A stretch of 64,000 bases of DNA from Talpa occidentalis (GCF_014898055.3 NW_023601543.1:8550440-8614439); one strand, 5' to 3'. Positions 47,300-59,612 are shown, numbered from the stretch's first letter. Program-made: numbers and translations. Notes: generated from the letters alone by a model not told the origin.

Positions 47300-47720
47300 T
47301 GATTTTTCTTTTTAAGTTTTGAGGGCCGGTTGATATATGATATAATCTGCACATATGCCTGTGGTACAATCTGATGGTTTTAGATTTTTTTTTTTAAGAA
47401 CAGGTTATATTCATGGTTTTGTACTCTGCTTTTAACATTTAACCTTTATTGTGAGCATATTTTCAAGTCATTAGATTTGCCTGAAAGGATTGTCATGGTT
47501 GCTTGCTGTCCAACTGTACCGTAATTCATTTAGCCAGTCTCTTATTACTGGACATTATTTCTGCTTTCAGTCTGTGCTATTACAAAAACCAATTATAAAT
47601 AATTCTACCATGAATTCATTTGACTATATTTTGACTGATTATTTCCTTGTTATAAATTCCTGGTAGAATTACTGTTTTAAATATATGCACATTTTAAAGG
47701 CCCTTGACGCATATTGTCAA
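47300..47720 (-). repeat. L1M 3' region, antisense
   Basis: Antisense L1M: 'tcatttagccagtctcttat', 'ggacattatttctgctttca', 'ataaattcctggtagaatta' and 'atatgcacattttaaaggcc'. Confidence 0.65.
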
Positions 47721-48260
47721 ATATAACAGTATAACGGATTCTTTATAGTATCTGTATCAGTCAGCCACAATTGACTTTAATATACTTTGTAATTGAATCT
47801 AGCCAATACTGGAAGCATCTGTTTTTATGGCCACTGAATACAAAATAGGTTAGGATTGTTTTTCAGCGCCATGTCTTCTTGCATGTCTAAAGATCTTCTG
47901 TATTTGGGTAAAGGGGGAGGATTGGCTTTACCCCCACCAGCTCAGAAAGGCCTTGGTGACCTCAATAGGCCTCAGGTGGCACTGGATGGCAGCAACTGCT
48001 ATACCTGACTGATAAGAAGTAGGATCTGCAAGACAGCTGCTGAGAGAGTTGTAGATCTGGATGCAACATTTGCAGCTATTGAATGCAGTCTCCACTTGTG
48101 AGACTGGCAATCTTGAGTAAGGAATAGAGGTGAAAATAACTTTGATTTCAAATACTATCCATTTGGTGCTGTTGTAACCCCCTTTGTGATGCCCTTATAT
48201 CAGCTCTCTTAGGCACACAGATTCAGTTCCTGCAGATCACAACAGTAAGGGTGAAAATTT
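47721..48260. other. No gene recognised
   Basis: A 60-codon minus frame (47928-48110) with several Cys residues has no known motif. No repeat was assigned. Confidence 0.35.
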
Positions 48261-48264
48261 TTCT

Positions 48265-48690
48265 GGCTAATACTGTGACACAGGTATTGTGCTAATGCTT
48301 TGCAAGTATTGTCCATTAATGCTCAAAACAACCCTATGAAACAGATACAACATTTCATGGATTAAGACAATGAGATTACACATTTTTTTGTTTTTATTGA
48401 AGTAACGTTAGTTGATAATACTGTATAAATTTAACGTGCATAGTTTCTCACCTCAGCAACTTTATATATCACCCCTCATCCACCATCAAATGTCCAGTCA
48501 CCATCCACCACCAACCAGTGGGCCCCCTCCAGCCATTCCCTCCCACCCCTTCCCCTCTGGTAACACAACAACTTAAAATAGCTTTTTAAATTTCAGCGAG
48601 TGGCAGAACTGGAATGCAAACCCACATTACCTCTTTCCTGGGAAATCTCAGAGAGGTTGGGTGCCTTGTTGAAAGCCCCCCAGAGGCGAA
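48265..48690 (-). repeat. MIR split by an L1 insertion
   Basis: Left half: 'aacaaccctatgaaacagat' and 'gattaagacaatgagattac' (to 48381). Right half: 'gagtggcagaactggaatgc' from 48597. Together they make one antisense MIR interrupted by the L1 3' end between them. Confidence 0.7.
48382..48590 (-). mobile_element. L1 3' end, antisense, severely 5'-truncated
   Basis: It has a T-rich start, 'tttttattgaagtaacgtta', then 'ccccttcccctctggtaaca'. About 210 bases remain. It sits within a MIR, so it is younger than that MIR. Confidence 0.75.
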
Positions 48691-48934
48691 GTCGTGGGAC
48701 TGGAACCCATGTCCACGTCCCAGTGTCCAGGGGTCTCTCCTGCACTTCATGGCTCCCCCGCAACCTGGCATTTGGCAAAATCAGCCCTCATTTGCAGAGC
48801 CGCCTCTGTTCCAAGGCTGTAAAACACAGAACTGAGATTGCTCACAGACACACAGCAGTGAATCATGGGTTCTATTCCTTGGCACCCACATGTGTTCCTT
48901 TGTATATTTCTACCTGCGGGGACCTGAATGTTCT

Positions 48935-49140
48935 CAGAGGCAGCGTTTTACCAATGAGCACGTGGAGGGAATGAGAAGTAAAATAACTGGTCCAAGGCCA
49001 CAAAGCTGGTAATGAAGCAGAGAGCACAATACCCCTCTCCTAGCGTTATGAGAGCTTTATGTGCATGCTGCAAAGTGCCTGGCACATTGTAAGCATTCAG
49101 AAAATATTAAGAGATACTGATGATGCCGATGAGGAAGATG
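48935..49140. repeat. Two MIR-like fragments, opposed
   Basis: Antisense at 48935-49025 ('taactggtccaaggccacaa'), then sense at 49045-49115 ('gcaaagtgcctggcacattg', 'agcattcagaaaatatt'). Confidence 0.55.
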
Positions 49141-50265
49141 GCAGCACTTGTCCTATTGCTGTGATCGGGTAATAAGTTCTTCAGCCTCATTAATCCTGTG
49201 TCCTCTAGTAAGGACCACTGGAGTCATTCCTTGTACTGGACCAAGTTGTTCCTGAGAGATTTGCAAATATTGATTCTACTTTGCATGAAGAGTGCTTCTT
49301 AGGAAATAGCTAATAAAACTGGGAGTAGCTGGATCACCCTCAGATCTGACCCCAAACTACAGAGCCTTTAAGGCAGAGGCCTTATGTCAATGTGTCAGCT
49401 CACACATATCTTTGCTAGGCAGTGCGTTTCTAGTTTTTCACACTGCGCTTGACACAAGTCTGCTTTGACATGATAGGAAGCAACAAGCAACCCAGTCCCT
49501 GCTATTTTAAGTATTGAATCACAGAATCCAGTGACAGTCTAGGAAACTTATCTGAACCAAATGTGCTGACACAGTAAAATGGAATTAAACGGGACCTCCT
49601 ACCTAGTGTGTTTTGCCACCAGCATGTTTTATTCATTCTTACTCAACTGTATGAATGGGCAATTTTCCTTCCAGATGAAGAGGCTCTCAAGTAACAGAAC
49701 TATAATTTTCCAAGGAGAGTTACTAGGCCCCTGTTTTGAATGAAGAGGTCATTTTGGTTGGGAGAAATTAATAGTTTCCTGGGATGGCATTCCTTTTACC
49801 ACTGAAATATGCGCTGTGTAGATTCCGGCTTGAAATTTGCTATGAACAGTGAATGCAAACAGTGAGACTCTCAAGTCGTCCATTATCAAAGCCATATATT
49901 CTTGCGAGCTAGACTCAGACACGGCTCTGGCTTGGAGTTCTTGCTGACATGTTCCTGGGGGTCACACCTCTACCCCGTGCATTGGGGATGGGGAGGCTAA
50001 GCCAACACCTCAAAGAGACATCTGGCAGAATGTCAGTTTGTGTCAGTAGCCCTGCCTGAACTGCTGAATGCTGACCAACCCAATGCCAGCCATCACCCTG
50101 GGATTGGGCAGGAGAGAATGGCAGATGCTATCAACATTCTACCATGACTAAAATAAAATACAATTATTGAAAGACTTAGTCACTTTATGAAAATTAAATG
50201 TTTGCTTGTCATCAGTTTTGTGAAAGTATCAAATACCTAAAATGTGCTAGAATATTGTAGTAGTA
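49141..50265. other. Repeat-poor stretch, no gene recognised
   Basis: About 1.1 kb with no recognised repeat, no long frame and no low-complexity sequence. Candidate regulatory or ancestral unique DNA. Confidence 0.35.
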
Positions 50266-50269
50266 TTTC

Positions 50270-50465
50270 CTAAGTAGCTTTCCTAAGTATTCCCAAACCT
50301 CAAAAAAGTTATGTAGGGTAGATATTATCAGACCTGTTGTACAGATGAGGAAACTGGTGCAGAGAAATTAAACGATTTTCCAGGGAACAGATAGTAGGAG
50401 GCAAAGCTGAGAATGAATGCAGGTGGTTTGGTTCCAGAAGCTGTGTTCTTAACCACTGAAGCCGG
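50270..50465 (-). repeat. MIR fragment
   Basis: Antisense MIR: 'ttatgtagggtagatattat', 'acagatgaggaaactggtgc' and 'gtgttcttaaccactgaag'. Confidence 0.8.
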
Positions 50466-50529
50466 CTTACCCATCAGGGTGAAAAGCATGCATTACTGTA
50501 GACCTGACCAACACAGAAGCTTTACAGTG

Positions 50530-50712
50530 TATCCCTTTGAACACTTGTGCCCAGTGCTGTGTGGAGGATGTCACACAAAAAATAACCTCACAGCAGCCTT
50601 TAAAGGTAAGCCCTTTTATATTTGGCACCGTACAGTTAGAGAAATTGAGGCACGTGTTAATTTCCCCAAGGTTGTCTAACTTGCATGGTTTACATCTGAG
50701 ACTCAGGCTCCA
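50530..50712 (-). repeat. MIR fragment
   Basis: Antisense MIR: 'gagaaattgaggcacgtgtt', 'aatttccccaaggttgtcta' and 'gagactcaggctcc'. A second antisense MIR directly after the first. Confidence 0.65.
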
Positions 50713-50714
50713 GG

Positions 50715-50737
50715 TTTTTTTTTTTTTTTTTTTTTTT
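50715..50737. repeat. (T)23 homopolymer
   Basis: An uninterrupted T run. No LINE or SINE body is recognised to its right, so its source is unclear. Confidence 0.95.
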
Positions 50738-50883
50738 GAATTCTAAAGCAGACTGCAAGAAGGCTATGCAGATGAATAAAGACAGCATGTGTCCATTATA
50801 AATGTGTACTCTGCCAACTGGGCAACAAACCCTGGGTCTGACTCACTGTAATATAAAGTCCAGTGTCATATGTTCCGTGTGTG

Positions 50884-50965
50884 CCCTGAGGCAGAATGGA
50901 AGAGAAAGGGAGGAAGAGAAGAAGACGGAGAAGGCGGAGGAGTCCTGTGGAAGAGGAAGCTACCA
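50884..50965. repeat. Purine-rich (GA) low-complexity patch
   Basis: About 80 bases rich in GAAG/GGAG. Frames across it give Glu/Lys/Arg-rich peptides that are compositional artefacts. Confidence 0.8.
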
Positions 50966-51431
50966 GTTCTGTTCATTAATGGCTGCCTGGAAGAGGAGGC
51001 ACCGGTGTGTCCTAGAGGGCTGGGCAAGACTTCAAGAGATAAAACCAGGTTGTTAGAGTCTCTCTCTACCCGGCATTGCACTAGGTACCTTCAGTCCATT
51101 AGGACTGGATCTCATAGAAGTCATGTCATTATTCCCAATCCGTAGAAGAGGCAGCAGAGGTGAAGCAATGTGAAATGACAGATGTGGGTAAATGGCATCA
51201 ACAAAGACCTGGTCCAGGAAGCGTAAATAGAGATCTGCTTGGAACAGAGAATTGACAGCAGGTCGATTCAACTGACAAGGTCGGCTGGAGGTCTGGCCTA
51301 TGGAGAATGGAGTGTTAGTCAAATTTCCTTAGAAGGCAGAAGGGGGATAATGAAAGCTGTGTTTTAGGTACAGTCTCAGGTATTGCTGTGCAAGGGTGGA
51401 AGTAACTAGTGTGAATCAAAAGGGTGTTTTG

Positions 51432-51748
51432 AAAAACGGTATGTTTTATTGAGGTAGTATTGATTTACAACACTGTATATGATGTAGGGCTACAGGTTCA
51501 CCCTGCTCAGGCGTATGTTACACACACAGCTAGTACTCTGCTAAGTGGGGAATGGACCTTGGACCTTCGCAGCAGCCCGCCACACAGTCCACTGGGTCTC
51601 CTCTCCTTTTTACCATACCCCCCACCCTCCTCTCTGGGAGCCTCAGTTATACAGTTGGCTTTCTACGGCTTGTTTTGGTTTAGCTTTCTCTGTTCTTTGC
51701 TTTTGCTTCTTTATATTCCTCATAAGAGTGAGATCATCCGGTATTTGT
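51432..51748 (-). mobile_element. L1 3' end, antisense
   Basis: It has 'gttttattgaggtagtattg', 'tttacaacactgtatatgat', 'ttctttatattcctcataag' and 'agtgagatcatccggtattt', and stops at about 51748. The two plus-strand frames of 88 and 101 codons here are antisense shadows of L1. Confidence 0.8.
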
Positions 51749-51799
51749 CAAGATGCTATTTCTAGACTCCACACACAGGGTCAAAGGCACAAGCTGCAG

Positions 51800-51990
51800 G
51801 CCTGCGTCTGAAGCCAGACTCCACCATCACTGAGGTATGTGACTTCAGGCAAGGCCTCATGCCGCGGATGACCCACAGCTGTTCCCAGCTCTACAATGAT
51901 ATTAACAGAATGTGCCTGCCTCACGGGGATGCTGTGTGGAGAAAATGACAATGTATGTAAATGCGCTGCCCAGCACCTGACCCATGGCAA
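51800..51990 (+). repeat. MIR fragment
   Basis: Sense MIR: 'tctgaagccagactccacca', 'aggtatgtgacttcaggcaa', 'ggatgctgtgtggagaaaat' and 'gcccagcacctgacccatgg'. Confidence 0.75.
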
Positions 51991-54185
51991 TCAGACAGCA
52001 AATGGGAGCTCCTGTTTTTCATGAAAATCTTTGAGGCCACCTTGGAGACTAAAGTAATCAACACAGAAGGTGATAAGGGCCTAGCCCGAGATGGTGGTGA
52101 GAGAAAATAATGATGTTAAGTGTAAGACAGTCAGCCTTCCTTGTATGACTAGGTGCTTGAGAAAAAAATGACATCTTACTTTAGCCAGAATATTCTCCTG
52201 TCAAATGCAAAACAGAACATGAGAATCACCTATCACGTATTTGTAGGGCTTTTGTTACACCGCATGACACTGATTCCAGTGTGAAGATATCTCCATCTTG
52301 CTTGCTTTAAGCAGTCAATGTGTTAATTTCATATCTCCCAAAGCCTTTCCATTTTGTAACTATTGAAGTGAAAGGTTTTGAGATAAAGCCAGGGATTTCA
52401 GTATGTATGAAAATGAGTCCTAAAATGGAAGCTTGAATTTCGTATTTACAGCTTTGTATTCTATGATTCCAGAAGACTTGCATTTATCATTTCCATTCCG
52501 TTTTCTGAACTGACATTAATGTTATAGATATTAACTCTGGTATTCAATTATAGGGACGTTGTCGGCTCATGTAATTGCTGTCCAAGATAATTAGTCACTT
52601 GTCTTAGGTAGCTAGAGTGGAATATTTCCACCAGAAGCCCATGTCAGCTATTTGATACATAAATCAGGGCCTGGAGAGAATGATCTTAGGAGTTCAGAAC
52701 ACTGAATATGCCTTTGATGTCAATATTCAGCCCATGATAAAAAATCCTGACTACCAACTTTCTGTCCTTTCTTACAATGGAGTTTGTTAGCTGATCATCA
52801 AACATGCTATATATGCCACATAATTTTATAGTGAACTCGACTTGAGCCTGGTGAAGTGGACAACTAGCCACTGCTGTGACAGCAGATCCATTATTATAAT
52901 TACAAATGAAAACAAAGTTCACATGAATATGTAAGACAAAAATAACCTCTCTTCCTTTCTGAAATGTATAATACGGAAGCAAAAAACTCTTTCTGCAGGA
53001 CCCATTTCCTTCATTTTTTCTTCTTTTTCACCTTACCATGTGGATGAATTTTTTCTAATGGACCTCTCCTGTCTTCCTTACATTTAATTCTCAAGCTTGT
53101 CTTTTGAAATATGTGTTTTTTTTAATTATTAGCTGGATTCCAAATTCCTGGATAATATAAAGGGAGAGAATATACATTTGATTAAGTTTTAAAATCACAT
53201 TTAACATAATAGATCAATCATTTATACAGTGACATACATTCATATGTTCAATACCTCTCAATGAAAACTAAGAGAAATGATAGACACTTTAGTTTAATAA
53301 CCCCTCTGCTATGGATAATAGTATTGACAGATTAAATACAGAAAAGAGAAACCAAAAGACAAAGCTGGTTTTGCATGGAAGACAAGCATCTCCATGGATC
53401 CGACACAGAAAGGGAAACCACATGAGTCAGCAAGGCTGAGTGTTGCAGAGCTCCTCCTCTCGTGATGGTCCAGAAGCTAGGTCCTTTTGGGTAAGTTGGC
53501 TCAACATGCTCCAGAGCACTAACTCAAAGCTTAAAACCAAGCACCGGGACTAGGGGACATAATGCTTGATTCACCTTGTCTCACAAAAGGAAATTGCAAA
53601 ATGTTACCTGAGACCATATCCCCTGGAAGATATGGGCCTTTAAAAGTCAGTGGACACAGGTGCAGCCTCATGACCTAGGAATCAGTCACGTTGTCCATTT
53701 GTTTAGTGAAAGGAATGTCTCCCATAGAACCACTAGGCAGAAACTCCAAACGGACACTGGAAACCCCAGTTCTGGAATAGGGACCTGTGGGGCTGGGTGG
53801 AGACCAGTGGAAGACAGTAGAAGCAGAACCAAAACAAGAAGGGATGTAGCCAGGTAACTTTAGGAAGGCACTTGTGTTACACTGAGAGTGAAGTGACTGC
53901 TGAAGTGGTGTGCTCCCACTTATGTCTCCTCACTAGGCCCTGCTAAGAATCTTGGAGGCCATTCAAATGTAAATAAATAATAAATAAGTGGGGATTAGTG
54001 ACAGCTCTTTCTTACAAGATAAAGGTTAATAAATGTAGAAGGAATAACATAAAATCACCATGTGGTAATAATCGTCAGTGGATGCTAAATCTAGCGGGTT
54101 ACATTTCCAAGAAGAATGGCATATTTACATATTTTCAAGGTATCTCCAGTACAGGACACTTGTTAATAACAAACAAGGGAAAATC
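51991..54185. other. Repeat-poor A/T-rich stretch, no gene recognised
   Basis: About 2.2 kb with no assignable repeat. The 98-codon minus frame at 52686-52982 contains no motif. The part 52130-52700 has many short T/A-rich motifs separated by unique sequence, which would fit conserved non-coding DNA, but only alignment can show that. Confidence 0.35.
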
Positions 54186-54189
54186 ATAA

Positions 54190-54795
54190 GTTTACACTGG
54201 AAGGCCCTTGGAAGACAGTGCCATGACCAAGTGGTCAAAATTAGCATCACCAGGCATGGGGCATGTGGAGTTTGTGTGTCTCCTGATAAGAGCCATCATT
54301 TCTGTGGTGCCTGCCAACGTGACACAACCTGAACATAACCATGAAGAAAAAATCCAACAAACACAAATTGATGTCCATTTCACAACACCTGTGGCCTGTG
54401 CTCTACAACATTATGAAGGTCACAGAGAAATTACGTTAGCACATGAAACAAGACTAGTGAAACATGGCTGTTCCAGGGAATACGTGGTTCTGGGCTGGAT
54501 GCTTGCTTTCACTGTCAAGAACACCAGTGAAAAATTGATGAAATATAAATAAGACATTGTATCAGTGGTAATTCTGTGATTTTTGATCATTGTAATTTAA
54601 TTAGCTAAAAGAATGACCTTGCTAGAAAAATACGCTAAATTATAAGGGATAAACAAATTAGAACTACACACACACAGTTGTATGTGTGAGATGTTAATAC
54701 TGGTGGAATATGGGTTATGGTGCCTAAGAGTTCTTTTACTGTTTTTCCAACTTTCCCACCGGTCTTAAGTTGTTTAAAAATAAAACGCACCGTTA
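54190..54795 (+). repeat. Ancient retroelement 3' end
   Basis: The order 'cctgtggcctgtgctctaca', 'gaaggtcacagagaaattac', 'gttctgggctggatgcttgc', 'ttttgatcattgtaatttaa' and 'agttgtttaaaaataaaa' matches a widespread old mammalian repeat with an A-rich 3' end. I think an L1MC/L1ME-type 3' UTR, but the family is uncertain. The 114-codon frame at 54208-54552 lies inside it and is not a gene. Confidence 0.55.
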
Positions 54796-54929
54796 ACAAG
54801 AAAAGTAACTGATATTCTCTCGCTGAAGTGATAATTAAAGGCAACTTTAAAATCTTAACCACATTTAATAAAACAAATTGGAAGATTGATATTAAAACAA
54901 TTAAGTGTTCCACTCAAGAAACCAGAAAA

Positions 54930-55566
54930 GTGAAAAATAATATCAATTCAAAAGAAACTGTAAAGAGTAGAAATTAACGAGTTCTGTGGGAAAACAAAGA
55001 AACCACAGAGATGATCAAGAAAAATTAAAAAAAAAATTAGTTCTTTGTGGAAGAAAATGAGAGCATGAGAAGATAACAATGGTCACCAAAAGATAATTTC
55101 TGGAACAAAAAGGGATTGCAGCAATTGTACAGGCAAGTTAGAGATTTCAGTGACCATAATATAAACTAATAATTTTATGCCATTAAATTTGAAAACTTAA
55201 AGGAAAGAATATCCTAGAAAATATATCAAAAGTGACTTAAGAAGCAAATACAAACATCCATGAATCAATAAACCTCAAAATAGAACTGTTATGCAAAACT
55301 TTTCTACCTTAAACAACACTGGATTCAAGAAGTTTTATAGGAAAAAAATTCCCAAATCTTTGTGGATGGGAAAATTACTCTTCTACAAACTGTTTCGGGT
55401 TAGTGGGGGAGAGGTGCAAAATAGGCAGGGCGCAGTGGACTGTGGTGGTGAAGGTGGGTGCTTCCTTGGTGGCTGTGGTGTGGTAACATTCACGTGAAGA
55501 GGTGTGACCTTATGCCTCCAAACCATATACAGCGTTTTAAACCATGACCTCAATAAAAAAAAAAAT
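54930..55566 (+). pseudogene. LINE-1 ORF2 piece joined to a 3' end
   Basis: From 55155 ('cataatataaactaataatt', 'ttatgccattaaatttgaaa') to 55330 the sequence is decayed sense ORF2 upstream of the reverse transcriptase core. From about 55400 it jumps to the 3' UTR: 'ggtgggtgcttccttggtgg', 'ctgtggtgtggtaacattca', 'accatgacctcaataaaaaa'. ORF2 from the reverse transcriptase core to the C-terminus is missing. Confidence 0.65.
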
Positions 55567-57204
55567 AGTTTAAAAAGAAAAGAACGCAGACATTGTGTTT
55601 TGGCTGTCCTTGATGAGATCTCCTTTCCAACTGAACAACTTGTAGCTTTGGGTCACCCATCTTTTCTGAGTCTGTAAGAGAAAAATACAGTGTGGAAACT
55701 GGCCAGAGGATCCAGCCTCTGAATCCGTCAGCAGTGGCAACATTTCTGAGCTGGGGTTATTTCCGTGGTCTTCGCTGGAACGAGAGCCCTCCCTGATGGT
55801 TGGAGAGATCTTGGGCATAACTCTCTGTGAATGGGTCACGGAGTGTCACGTGAATAAGACCCAGCTCCAGAGGCCTCAGACTAAACCTTAGATTTCCTAC
55901 ATTCCCCTTTTGGAATGTGTGCATGCTTGATTTGTTTGATATTTTCCAACTCATCACACCCCACTTCCTTTGCCACTGTACTTTCCTTCTCACTCTCTTC
56001 TCAGGTTCTTAGATGGAGCTGCTCTTTTTTCTTGGGGTGGAAAAATCCCGATGGTATTCCCTCTGAGGAGATGGTGATTGGAATAGCAGCGAGCAGGGCC
56101 TGGCCTTCGCAGTCACCCATCTAGGATGACTTGGATGAGAAAAGAATGTTTCGTGCTGTGGATCATTAAATCTCGAAGTGGTTTGTGGGACCACGCCAGT
56201 CTCTGACGGTGTTTCCCCTTCTCATTTTGTATGCACAAGAGAAAAAAGACAAGGTCTTGAGTTTGCTGTAAAGCTATAAAGATTGAATGTGAGTATTTGT
56301 CTTCTACTTTGGGATGATTCTCTTCCAACATTTTGGTGATAAGGTCATTTCATTTTGAAATTCTGGTGCTAACTTCTTAAAATGCCTTCTCTCAGCAATC
56401 AAACCATATGAATTGTCTACATGACCCCAAAGTGATTGTGGGAAAAGTTGTTGGTACGTGAAATTGAACTATTCATTCGACTGCCAGAGATGGAAAGACT
56501 CTCATGAAACCACTATCCAGATTCTAGTTAAGTTGACTGAGGGGCTTCATCTAACATAGCATGCCGGCAGCAGAGCCAGGACTAGGCCACCACATCCCTC
56601 CTTCCTCATCTTCCTCGCCCCTGCCCTGCCTCTCCCAGTGGAAAGAGTCACTGAAGAAAAGCTTCTCTTGACCTCGCTATGTAGCAACTCTCTACCATGC
56701 ACTATTTATTTCCTGTTGCATTTGAAATCTAGGACCTGAAAGAACATCCGACATCCCTTGGGATGAGATGACGTCTATGGTCCTCGTCTCATAATCGTTA
56801 ACCCTGTTGGCGTGGAGGCGGGCAATAAAACGGTCACTTAAAGTTTTTGCTGATTTGTTCACAGTTGAGTCAGAAGTGCCTCCTCAGAGCATTAATTTCT
56901 GATTAGCTGCTAATCCATCCAGGTTAGAAAACAGGAAGGAGAAGAGTAAGCACTCACATATTCTTTCAGGCTCATTAGCTAGCACCGACTTGCAGAAGGG
57001 GGTCACTGCTATACAGGGCCATGCACTGGGGGTTCTTGAGCTCTGCCTCCAGCTGGGGATTCAAGGAGCTTCTGGCCCTGGATAGCTGATAGTGGTGGGA
57101 AACCATTTCAAAATGGGGTGCTTGGGTAGCTGACACCTAGAAATCTAACTGCAATGCCACAGGGACCCTGGAAAGTCAAGGAGAGGCATTGCTCTTGGAA
57201 AACT
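55567..57204. other. Repeat-poor stretch, no gene recognised
   Basis: About 1.6 kb without assignable repeats. Overlapping minus frames at 55570, 55757, 56009 and 56113 have no motif. Confidence 0.35.
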
Positions 57205-57272
57205 CTCTTCACTGAGAGTAAAGCAGGCCTGGCTCTGACTCTTCATTGAGAGTAAAGCAGGCCTGGCTCTGA
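57205..57272. repeat. 34-bp tandem duplication
   Basis: Two head-to-tail copies (57205-57238 and 57239-57272) differ by one base (cactgag versus cattgag). The near identity suggests a recent local duplication. Confidence 0.95.
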
Positions 57273-57300
57273 CTTAAAAGGCCTCCCAACATCCTAACAT

Positions 57301-57788
57301 TGTATACTGGTGTATGTGCTTCCTATTGTTGCTGTAACAAATCACCACAAACTTAGTGACTGAGAACAAGAAATAAATTCATTATCTTACCATTTCTGCT
57401 TGTCTGAGGGCCAAAATGACGGTCTCATTAGGGGAAAGTCCAGGATTCCTTAGGGCTGGGTTCCTTCTGGAGGTTCTAGAGAGGAATCCATTCCTTGCCT
57501 GTTCTGGTTTCCAGAAGTCACCGACACTCCTAGGCCTGTGGTGACATCCACATTCACACTTCCGCTTCCATGGTCACATCACCTTCTCGCTTTGTGATCC
57601 TCCTGCCTCCTTTTTTATGATGGCCCTTGTTGTTGACCTTGATCCCATCAGGATCATCCAGCATTCTTTGCCAGTCTCAGGGATCTTAAACACAGCTGCC
57701 CCGTCTCCTTTGCCATACCAGGTACCGTTTCTAGGTTGCAGGGATCTGGATGTGGACATCCTGGTTGTGGCATTAATTAGCTTACCAC
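57301..57788 (-). mobile_element. MaLR (MLT1-like) LTR, antisense
   Basis: The left end 'cctattgttgctgtaacaaa' and 'caccacaaacttagtgactg' is the antisense of an MLT1-type LTR 3' end. It includes 'aataaattcattatcttacc', the reverse of a poly(A)-signal region. 'gttccttctggaggttctag' follows, then 'gttgcagggatctggatgtg' and 'attagcttaccacc' at the right (5') end. About 490 bases, near full length. No internal retroviral genes are next to it. Confidence 0.8.
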
Positions 57789-58860
57789 CTGGTAAAAATT
57801 TTCAAATGAAATTACATGAAAAACCCCAATACATAAATGGCATCAAGGCAGAGCCTCTGTAATTCAAAGTCTTACCTATTTCGCCTCTACTTCTCCCTAA
57901 CCATGGCAGCCCAGAAGCACCCTCTTGGGACCTTGGGACTCCAGGCCCAGTTGGAATACAACTGATTTTTACCTGAAAGCAGGATACTACGTGGAAGCAC
58001 CTCAGTCATCCACATCCTCGCTGTTCATTATATCTTCAGGGAAACCAGATGCTTCCTAATGCTTGTCAATGAGTCCCGTGGGACAAGAGACCTGACTCAC
58101 TTAGCGCTACATCAGCAGAGTCTGAGGTGCTTGATATTTGTTGAATGAGTGAGTGAATAATCAATTAATGGTGAATGAAAAACGCTTAGCCAGCATGCAT
58201 TTCCTGTTTTCCTGTTCACAATCAGTCATGAATCAGACCTCTACATCAGCACAAGTGGAGAAAGATCTAAGTGGGCCGTGCTACCTTCCTTGCTGTACCC
58301 GGTCCCAGGCCTTTTGTGCACACGCATGGACGCTCAGCTGCTTCCGCGCATCCTGATAGATGGGTGTATTCTTCCAGCCTTTTTCGTGGACATCTTGTTT
58401 GTTCTTCATGGAAATAGTGCTATTTGAGCTTCCTCTTCCTGTTGCCCAGACCCTTGGGATTTTTTTCAGGTAAAGTGAGAAATAGAAGAAAGAAGGTTAA
58501 AGATGAAGGTACTTTTGTGCTTAAAGACCATCTAGGGCAGGCAGCTTCCCAATTGAGAGCCCTAAGGCCTAAAGAAGAGAAGGGACTAGTCCACTAGATC
58601 AAAGAGTATATTTATAATATCTACATGATATAGAGTGCCAGTCTTCTGCTTCTGAATACAGGCTTCTTCGCCTTGCCCCACACTTGCGCGAAGCCGAACA
58701 ATTTTATCAAGAATTAGTTTAACTGTAAAGATCATAAAACCTGAGGTTTTGAGGATGGTACAATTATCTCTTACCTTTGTAAAGTTGTTTGGCAAACGTT
58801 TGGCTCCCAAGAGAAATCCAGTCCCCAGACCTGCTTAATTTACCCCATCATTTTTTTTTT
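57789..58860. other. No gene; L2 3' end at about 58050-58170
   Basis: 'cttgatatttgttgaatgag' with 'tgagtgaataatcaatta' fits a sense L2 3' terminus. The rest is unassigned; the 74-codon minus frame at 58586-58810 has no motif. Confidence 0.4.
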
Positions 58861-58879
58861 TTTTTAAATTGAATTGCTG

Positions 58880-59197
58880 CTGGGCCTCCCCGGTGGTGCA
58901 GCGGTTGAGCACTGGGTTGCAAAGCTGCCTGCGGCCTCTGCGGCGCCGGTTCGATCCCCGGCTGCTCCCCGGCCACCAGAGGAGGGTCCCACATGGCGCG
59001 CAGACCTCTCCTGCCGCCCGCTGCTCCCCTCAGCAGTGTACTTCGGTCCTTCTGCGGCTCTGCTCCCTGCTCTGGCTCTGGTGAATTCTCTCACCCTCCC
59101 GCGCTTCTGACTGTACCCAGTGCTTGTATAAACAAAACAAACAAACAAACAAATAATAAAAAAATGCCTCTATTAAAAAAAAAAAAACATGCCTATA
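58880..59197 (+). mobile_element. tRNA-derived SINE, type B2 (copy 12)
   Basis: A near-consensus copy: A box GTGGTGCAGCGG, B box GGTTCGATCCCC (about 58947). The tail is 'cttgtataaacaaaacaaac', then 'atgcctctatt(a)13' and a second partial 'catgcctatatt'. The B2 3' block therefore appears twice. The perfect 16-bp duplication ttaaattgaattgctg is at 58864-58879 and 59198-59213. Confidence 0.95.
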
Positions 59198-59213
59198 TTA
59201 AATTGAATTGCTG

Positions 59214-59612
59214 TCTTAGAATAGTCAAGCTCCAGTTCACCAACAACCCCAATTCTCCCCATTTTCTTACATTTAGCCCATTTCACTCACTTCTTATATA
59301 TTTGACCTTTGTAGCCATTTGAGTTTTTAACCCCTGACATTAAACAATCAAAATGTACAAGGACAGTCAATGTTTGGGGTTATAGACTCTCGGTTTCTCT
59401 CACACTGTAAGTGGTATAAACATTTGTTTAAGAGACCACATGTGTTGAAAACTGATGGTGTGGAATATCATTACTGTATTGAACCGATATTTCAGCCATC
59501 ACAAGAGAAGGCAGAGATGACAACAAAGACCATTTGGCCTTCTCATCTACCAGTCATCACTAACTTTTCACCTGAGTCTCTCCCCACCAACACCTTTGAA
59601 ATCTGTAAATGT
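59214..59612. other. No gene recognised between two SINEs
   Basis: About 400 bases with no assignable feature; the frame at 59370-59642 runs into the next SINE. Confidence 0.4.

Noticed and set aside
50715..50760. (T)23 run considered as the tail of a minus-strand processed pseudogene
   Set aside because: The sequence to its right (50738-50880) gave no recognisable coding or repeat match.
54208..54552. A 114-codon plus-strand frame
   Set aside because: It lies within an ancient repeat whose order of motifs is recognisable, and it has no protein homology I can see.
57574..57862. Opposed frames of 61 and 81 codons
   Set aside because: Both fall mainly in the antisense MaLR LTR.
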